From Anthropogastromicrobium sp050944455 (GTDB lineage: Bacteria; Bacillota; Clostridia; Lachnospirales; Lachnospiraceae), in assembly GCA_050944455.1 (NCBI GenBank), contig JBMNRC010000004.1, forward strand, positions 62,001 to 126,000: DNA of 64,000 nt, given 5' to 3'. The position numbers were made by a program, and so were the translations under genes. Under the pieces are notes generated by a model. The model searched no databases. It saw nothing but the letters and a program-made list of their open reading frames with translations, and had not been told where the DNA came from. Position 1 is the first letter of the stretch. Every line of letters starts with the position of its first letter. Positions 59,408-64,000 of the stretch are shown piece after piece.

Positions 59408-60337
59408 ATGGCATCTCAGAGCACAGCGGCTGCCAGACCCGTGAAGCCGAAGAAAAGGAGAAGGTATACCAGGCGGGATTACCAGGCGTTTCTCTATCTG
59501 ATCCCCTGGCTCGCGGGGCTGATTATCCTGCAGCTGTATCCGTTTGTTTCTTCGTTTATCTATTCATTCTGTGACTACACCATCGGCGGAACGCTGAATT
59601 TCATCGGCCTGAAGAATTACGTCCAGCTGTTTACCAAGGAGCGCTATTTTATGACGTCCCTCCGGGTAACGCTGCTTTTCGGCCTGTACGTCGTTCCGGG
59701 AAAGGTTATCCTGGCTCTGCTCATCGCCATGTTCCTGAACAGGGATATCAAAGGAATCAACCTGATCCGCACGCTCTACTACATCCCCTCCCTGTTCGGC
59801 GGAAGCGTCGCGATCGCCACGCTGTGGCGCCTGCTTTTCATGGACAACGGAGTCATCAACTCGTTCCTTGCTTTCTTCGGCGTCACCAACGTCCATTTTC
59901 TCGGGGATACAAAGCTTGCGCTTCCCACGATCTGCGCGCTGGAAGTCTGGCAGTTCGGCTCCTCCATGGTGCTGTTCCTCGCGGCTTTAAAGAATGTTCC
60001 CAAGTCGCTGTATGAGGCGGCGGAGATTGACGGGGCAGGCTACTGGGCACGCTTCTGGCACATCACGATGCCGCAGATTTCCCCGATCATGTTCTTCACC
60101 ATTCTGAACCAGACCATTCAGGAACTCCAGAACTACACCTCGCCGGCAGTCATCACCAACGGCGGCCCGCTGCATTCCACCTACGTGCTCGGCATGATGC
60201 TTTACGACCAGGGCTTCGCGTATTTCAAAATGGGCTACGCGAGCGCAATCTCCTGGGTGGAATTCATCATCATCTTTATCCTCACCCTGATCCTCTTCGG
60301 GACATCGAAGTTCTGGGTGCACTACGCGGATGAGTAA
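59408..60337 (+). CDS. Carbohydrate ABC transporter permease (MalF/UgpA type)
   Basis: Six-helix inner-membrane subunit of 309 residues. It has a basic N-terminus, a first segment AFLYLIPWLAGLIILQLYPF and the cytoplasmic EAA loop EAAEIDGAGYWARFWHITMPQI near residue 205, which docks the ATPase. The family block SLRVTLLFGLYVVPGKVILALLIA is present. The start follows GAAGGAGGAATT. No ATP-binding subunit lies in the window; as in many Firmicutes a shared MsmK-type ATPase elsewhere probably powers it. Confidence 0.95.
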   Translation: MASQSTAAARPVKPKKRRRYTRRDYQAFLYLIPWLAGLIILQLYPFVSSFIYSFCDYTIGGTLNFIGLKNYVQLFTKERYFMTSLRVTLLFGLYVVPGKVILALLIAMFLNRDIKGINLIRTLYYIPSLFGGSVAIATLWRLLFMDNGVINSFLAFFGVTNVHFLGDTKLALPTICALEVWQFGSSMVLFLAALKNVPKSLYEAAEIDGAGYWARFWHITMPQISPIMFFTILNQTIQELQNYTSPAVITNGGPLHSTYVLGMMLYDQGFAYFKMGYASAISWVEFIIIFILTLILFGTSKFWVHYADE

Positions 60338-60350
60338 GGAGGAGAGCGAA

Positions 60351-61211
60351 ATGGCTGCGCAGAAAACGAAAAAGTGGAAGAAAAAGGGCGGACGCCCTGT
60401 CGACTATATCATTATCGCCATCATCGGCCTGATCCTGCTGTATCCGATTATCTACATGGTCTTTGCCTCCTTCAAGACGAACGATGAGATTTTCGGCTCC
60501 GTCAGGCTGCTGCCGAAGGAATGGCACCCGGAGAACTACGTGGAAGGCTGGAAAGGCAGCGGAAGAGTGACCTACACGAGATTCTTCATCAATACCTTTG
60601 TGCTGGTCATTCCGACGACGCTGCTCACGGTTTTTTCGGCGACGCTCACTGCGTACGCCTTTGCCCGGTTCAAATTCCCGGGCAGGGGATTCCTGATGAC
60701 CATCCTGATCGGCATGATGATGCTGCCGAACTCCGTCGTCATCATTCCCCGGTACATGCTGTACAACAGGTTCCACTGGGTGGACACCTACCTGCCGTTC
60801 TACATTCCGGCGCTCTTGTGCACGAATTCCTTCTTCCCGTACATGCTGATCCAGTTTTTGCGCGGGATTCCGAAGGATCTCGACGAGTCGGCCTGGATCG
60901 ACGGCTGCGGAACCTGGACAACCCTCACGAGGATCATCCTGCCGCTGATGAAGCCGGCGCTGTTCTCGGCAGGACTGTTCCAGTTCCTGTGGACCTATAA
61001 CGACTACTTTGATTCCCTGATTTTCATCAACACCGTCAAGAAGTATCCGATTTCGCTGGCGGTGAGAATGTCGCTGGACGCCGAGTCGGTAGTGCAGTGG
61101 GGCAAGGTCATGGCGATGGCGACAGTTGCCGTCATCCCGGTCATGGTCCTGTTCTTCGCGTGCCAGAAATACTTTGTCGAAGGCATTGCGACAAGCGGGC
61201 TCAAAGGATAA
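60351..61211 (+). CDS. Carbohydrate ABC transporter permease (MalG/UgpE type)
   Basis: Second permease, 286 residues. It starts at ATG 60351 after AAGGAGGAGAG, 13 bases behind the first permease stop. Segments begin YIIIAIIGLILLYPIIYMVFAS; the EAA loop is DESAWIDGCGTWTTLTRIILPLMKP. The C-terminus ends FVEGIATSGLKG, the classical MalG-family ending. It completes the binding protein plus two-permease unit and is followed by a terminator. Confidence 0.95.
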   Translation: MAAQKTKKWKKKGGRPVDYIIIAIIGLILLYPIIYMVFASFKTNDEIFGSVRLLPKEWHPENYVEGWKGSGRVTYTRFFINTFVLVIPTTLLTVFSATLTAYAFARFKFPGRGFLMTILIGMMMLPNSVVIIPRYMLYNRFHWVDTYLPFYIPALLCTNSFFPYMLIQFLRGIPKDLDESAWIDGCGTWTTLTRIILPLMKPALFSAGLFQFLWTYNDYFDSLIFINTVKKYPISLAVRMSLDAESVVQWGKVMAMATVAVIPVMVLFFACQKYFVEGIATSGLKG

Positions 61212-61275
61212 GATAAACCGTAACCGGGACAGGATTTATCGCGGCGGCGAAGTCGGGCATTGATACGGTTTTATC

Positions 61276-61308
61276 AGCGGGGGCTGCCATCCGGCGGCTC
61301 CCGCTTTT
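61276..61308 (+). terminator. Rho-independent terminator after the ABC operon
   Basis: A 13-bp stem (61276-61288 with 61293-61305, two G-T pairs) around ATCC is followed by TTTT. About 195 bases of spacer follow before the next gene, without a clear promoter. Confidence 0.85.
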
Positions 61309-61504
61309 CAGTTTATCTGGCGCGGTTTTACAGCCCGGTGCGTAAAGGCTGTTCTGACAGCATGAATCAATTGAATAAATGCAGTTTCGGGTTCAGTGAC
61401 AGGAGTGCGGAGAGAGACAGGCGTATAACGGATCTGCGCAGTTTTGCCGAACTGGCAGATCAGGCATGGGAAAGAAGGATTATTTTCAGGAAGGGGAGGA
61501 GAAA

Positions 61505-62494
61505 ATGATTTTCCAGAATATTGATTTCCATAATGTTTCAGAGCTGATCGAAACCGAAAAAGGCCGGCTCATCTCGCGTTTCCCGAAAAGTCTGACTGCG
61601 CGGCTGGATGAAGGATCGGAACGCTCAGCCCGCTACGCTTCCGGCGTGGAACTGCGGTTTAAGATGAACGGAGACCGCGCGGTGCTGAAGCTTCGGGCAG
61701 ATCCCGCGGCGGAAGCGCAGACGCTGTATCTCTACTACGGTGACTTTCAGGGAGGATGGCAGTATTCGGCCAAGACCATTGGCACGAAGGAGACGGACAT
61801 TGAGATCGGCCTTCCGCAGAACATCCGTTATCTGAGGGAACTGGCCCGAAAAGGCCATGCTGCCTTCCAGCCGGATGTTGTGCGGGTGCTTCTTCCCTAC
61901 GGCACCTGCTATTTTCTCGGCGCGGAAGGGGATATTGAGGCGCCGGGCCCTCAGGACAGCCCGAAGAAAACTTACCTTGCCTATGGCTCATCCATCACGC
62001 ACGGGAGCCTGGCACTGGCGCCTCCCTACACTTACACGGCCCGCATCGCCCGCCGTTTCCATTGCGATTACCTAAATTTCGGGACGGCCGGATGCTGCCA
62101 CGCGGAGAAAGCGATGGCAGAGTACATCGTCAGCCGGAAAGACTGGGATTTTGCCTCCGCAGAACTGGGCATCAACATGCTGCGCGGATTTTCAGAGAGT
62201 GAATTTGCGGGTCGCGTGGAAGAGTTCCTGCGGATTCTGAACAGCGATCCACGACCCGTGTTTGTCACTGACATTTTCGGCTTCAGTGATCCGGAAGGGC
62301 AGGAGAAAGCCATGCGGTTCAGAAAAATTGTGAGAGACCTGGCGGCGCGGTACGATCATCTGGTCTATACGTGCGGCCTGGATCTGCTGAACGATCCTTA
62401 CTGTATTTCAGCCGACCTGACCCATCCGGCTCTCGAAGGCGTGGAACAGATTGCGGAGAGATGGTCAGAACTGATGGAGAGATACCTGATGTAA
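61505..62494 (+). CDS. SGNH/GDSL hydrolase with N-terminal beta domain
   Basis: Predicted carbohydrate or lipid esterase. The 329-residue protein starts at ATG 61505 after GGGGAGGAG. Residues 1-150 form a beta-rich, jelly-roll-like domain. The SGNH hydrolase domain begins with KTYLAYGSSITHGS, with the nucleophile serine in GSS (S163), continues with FGTAGCCHAEK and ends with the catalytic pair D304/H307 in DLTHPA. No signal peptide is present. Linked to the transporter and glycosidases, it could remove acetyl groups from imported sugars; this is inference. It converges with the regulator on the other strand, eight bases away. Confidence 0.88.
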   Translation: MIFQNIDFHNVSELIETEKGRLISRFPKSLTARLDEGSERSARYASGVELRFKMNGDRAVLKLRADPAAEAQTLYLYYGDFQGGWQYSAKTIGTKETDIEIGLPQNIRYLRELARKGHAAFQPDVVRVLLPYGTCYFLGAEGDIEAPGPQDSPKKTYLAYGSSITHGSLALAPPYTYTARIARRFHCDYLNFGTAGCCHAEKAMAEYIVSRKDWDFASAELGINMLRGFSESEFAGRVEEFLRILNSDPRPVFVTDIFGFSDPEGQEKAMRFRKIVRDLAARYDHLVYTCGLDLLNDPYCISADLTHPALEGVEQIAERWSELMERYLM

Positions 62495-62502
62495 TGCTAA
62501 AT

Positions 62503-63276
62503 TCAGACTGTTCCGTATTTTTCCCGAAACTCTCCAGGCGTACATCCGAGGCGTTTCTGGAAGGCACTGTACAGCCGCCGTTCGTTGCTGTATCCGGTCA
62601 GCCTGGCAATCTCGGAAATCGGGAGCCCGGGCTGGTTGAGCAGCAGAGCGGCGGCTTTTTTCAGCCTGGCCTGGTCCAGCAGATAGGACAGGTTGCGCCC
62701 GGTGTATTTGTTCAGAAGAGTCGAGAGATATCCGGGACTCAGCATGAATTTTTCAGCAAGCGTCTGCAGTGTTATCTCCAGGGAACAGTTTTCATTCAGG
62801 TATTTCATCACCTTCTGCAGCGATTTCGGGGCGTCCTTCGGCATTGCGGGCGCGAAAAAGGGAAGATCCGGGAGCTCCATTTCACTGGCCGCGCCGTTCC
62901 TGCTCTCCGGAAGAGTCTGCCATATTCTGATAACGTCCTGTTTCAGGGCGTCGGAATCGATCGGTTTGAGCAGATAATCGCAGACATTCAGGCGGATTGC
63001 CTGCCTCGCGTAGTCGAAGCTGTTGTATCCGGAAATGATGATGCAGGGAATCTGCCGGTCCAGTTTGCGGAAATGCCCGATCATCGTCAGCCCGTCCATG
63101 TCATTCATGCGGATATCCGTGCAGATCAGGTCCAGCGGGATGTTGCAGTAATTTTCCCAGGCCGACCTGCCGTCGGACGCGGTATAAACGGTCACGGAGA
63201 TACCTTCGATCGCTTTCAGAAGAGCAGTGATTCCCCTGGAGATCGTAGGCTCGTCCTCTACCACAAGAATATTCAT
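62503..63276 (-). CDS. YesN-type response regulator with AraC domain (second system)
   Basis: The 257-residue protein has a receiver (1-120) with acidic pocket E7-D8, phospho-acceptor D54 in CTDIRMND and Lys in DYLLKPIDS. The AraC DNA-binding domain is at about 155-255 (SLEITLQTLAEKFMLSPGYLSTLLNKYTG and PISEIARLTGYSNERRLYSAFQKRLG). Its ATG overlaps the kinase TGA (ATGA), with GAAGGAGGAATTC upstream. It faces the SGNH gene and transporter and is a second candidate regulator of the locus. Its kinase is damaged. Confidence 0.93.
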   Translation of the reverse strand: MNILVVEDEPTISRGITALLKAIEGISVTVYTASDGRSAWENYCNIPLDLICTDIRMNDMDGLTMIGHFRKLDRQIPCIIISGYNSFDYARQAIRLNVCDYLLKPIDSDALKQDVIRIWQTLPESRNGAASEMELPDLPFFAPAMPKDAPKSLQKVMKYLNENCSLEITLQTLAEKFMLSPGYLSTLLNKYTGRNLSYLLDQARLKKAAALLLNQPGLPISEIARLTGYSNERRLYSAFQKRLGCTPGEFREKYGTV

Positions 63277-64000
63277 GAATTCCTCCTTCCTGTCTCCACA
63301 GAATCTGTCTCTTCGGCGTGCTGCTCATTCCGATACAGATGGAAGGATACTTCCGTACCCTGCCCGGAAGATGAGCGGATCTTCAGGCCGCTGCCGTCCG
63401 GATTCATGGCCTTGAGTCGGTCGTTGACATTGTGGAGGCCTACATGGCGGGTTCCGGGCGAGGGAGCGCTGGAATCGAGCACTTCCTGCATGGCGGACAG
63501 CTGCAAATCGTTGATTCCCGCGCCGTCGTCTGAGACTCTGACGAGAACATCCTCCGCCATTTCGCTTCCGTCCGTTCCCTGTACGGAAATTTCAATATGC
63601 AGGACTTTTCCATGGATGTATCCGTGGTTTACTGAATTCTCAATCAGCGTCTGGAACAGAAATCTCGGGCAGTAAAGACCGGACAGTTCGGTTTCCACGG
63701 AAAATACATATTCCAGTTCTTCGCCGATCCGCATGCGGCATATCTCGAGATAGCTGCGTGCGGATTTGCGACTGGAGTGCGTAGTATCTCGCTTCTTTCT
63801 CTTTCAGCGAAACCTCGTAATTGTCGTGGATCAGCGTGTTGATCCGCCTGACCAGCTGATTGTAATTCCGCTTGACGTCTCCGATCTCGTCGCGGTAGAT
63901 CACTCCCGGATATTCTTTCAGGTCATGAGCGTCCTGCATGGATATAAAAGCCGTGAATTCGATCAGCCGCCCGATCAGCAGCCTTTCGATGGCAATGTAG
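63273..64000 (-). pseudogene. YesM-type histidine kinase, deletion/frameshift and cut by window edge
   Basis: The 3' part of a sensor kinase. From the window edge the frame shows a HAMP region (RLIEFTAFISMQDAHDLKEYPG), the coiled helix DVKRNYNQLVRRINTLIHDNYEVS and the lead-in to the phospho-acceptor motif, ARYYALQSQI. Instead of NPHFLFN the frame then derails (RTQLSRDMPH). The other frame resumes at SYLEICRMRIGEELEYVF and continues through the ATPase domain (N box TLIENSVNHGY, G box VSDDGAGI, GLHNVNDRL). By comparison with the paralogue at 55702 about 60 residues, including the histidine, are missing near 63750-63763. Real deletion or assembly fault. Confidence 0.88.

Noticed and set aside
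61260..61500. Short open frame between the ABC operon and the SGNH gene
   Set aside because: It runs through the terminator hairpin and overlaps the ribosome binding region of the SGNH gene.

Overview
The window looks like a piece of a GC-rich Firmicutes chromosome, most likely class Clostridia and plausibly Lachnospiraceae-like. The reasons are the Firmicutes-type rimP-nusA-ylxR-ylxQ-infB-rbfA-nrnA-truB-ribF operon, a CIRCE-controlled groES-groEL operon, mini-ribonuclease III, YlqF/RbgA, a DUF6106/DUF6062/DUF975 gene set, strong AGGAGG-type ribosome binding sites, and two YesM/YesN-type two-component systems. No phage, insertion sequence or CRISPR array was seen. Across 56 genes the stop codons are about 40 TGA, 16 TAA and no TAG.

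Layout. Positions 1-10250 hold the end of tsf, small and membrane proteins, a GH2 beta-galactosidase, a HAD phosphatase, a CPBP protease, a glycosyltransferase, ispF and cysS. Positions 10240-15550 hold mini-RNase III, rlmB, a tRNA-Thr transcription unit, glnS, a DUF6062 protein and an acidic membrane-anchored protein. Positions 15600-20520 hold groES-groEL under a CIRCE operator, a DUF6106 protein and guaB. Positions 20600-25430 hold rplS, lepB, rbgA, rnhB, yraN, a frameshifted pgeF-like gene and a Glu-Pro-Glu tRNA cluster. Positions 25500-31210 hold a type IIA topoisomerase pair and an SH3/NlpC-P60 cell-wall hydrolase. Positions 31220-40410 are the nusA-infB operon, preceded by a leader hairpin. 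Positions 40600-49520 hold rpsO, pnp, argS, a MATE transporter, acpS and a COG0523 metallochaperone-type GTPase.

Positions 49550-64000 form the accessory part, a host- or dietary-glycan locus. It contains a duplicated mutarotase, a GH29 alpha-L-fucosidase, a GH20 hexosaminidase-family enzyme, a YjjG-type nucleotidase, a YesN/YesM pair, a carbohydrate ABC transporter (binding protein plus two permeases, no ATPase in the window), an SGNH hydrolase and a second YesN/YesM pair on the opposite strand. Together they suggest sensing, import and trimming of a fucosylated or N-acetylhexosamine-containing glycan, but the substrate is inferred only from neighbours.

Three genes are visibly interrupted: pgeF by a one-base frameshift, the ABC binding protein by a single in-frame TAG, and the second YesM kinase by a deletion that removes its phospho-acceptor histidine. 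The most interesting observations are the lone internal TAG in a region that never uses TAG as a stop, the lost kinase core, a Gly/Tyr/Arg/Gln repeat segment inside IF2, and several leader hairpins placed where autoregulation is expected (before rimP, between rpsO and pnp, before nrnA).
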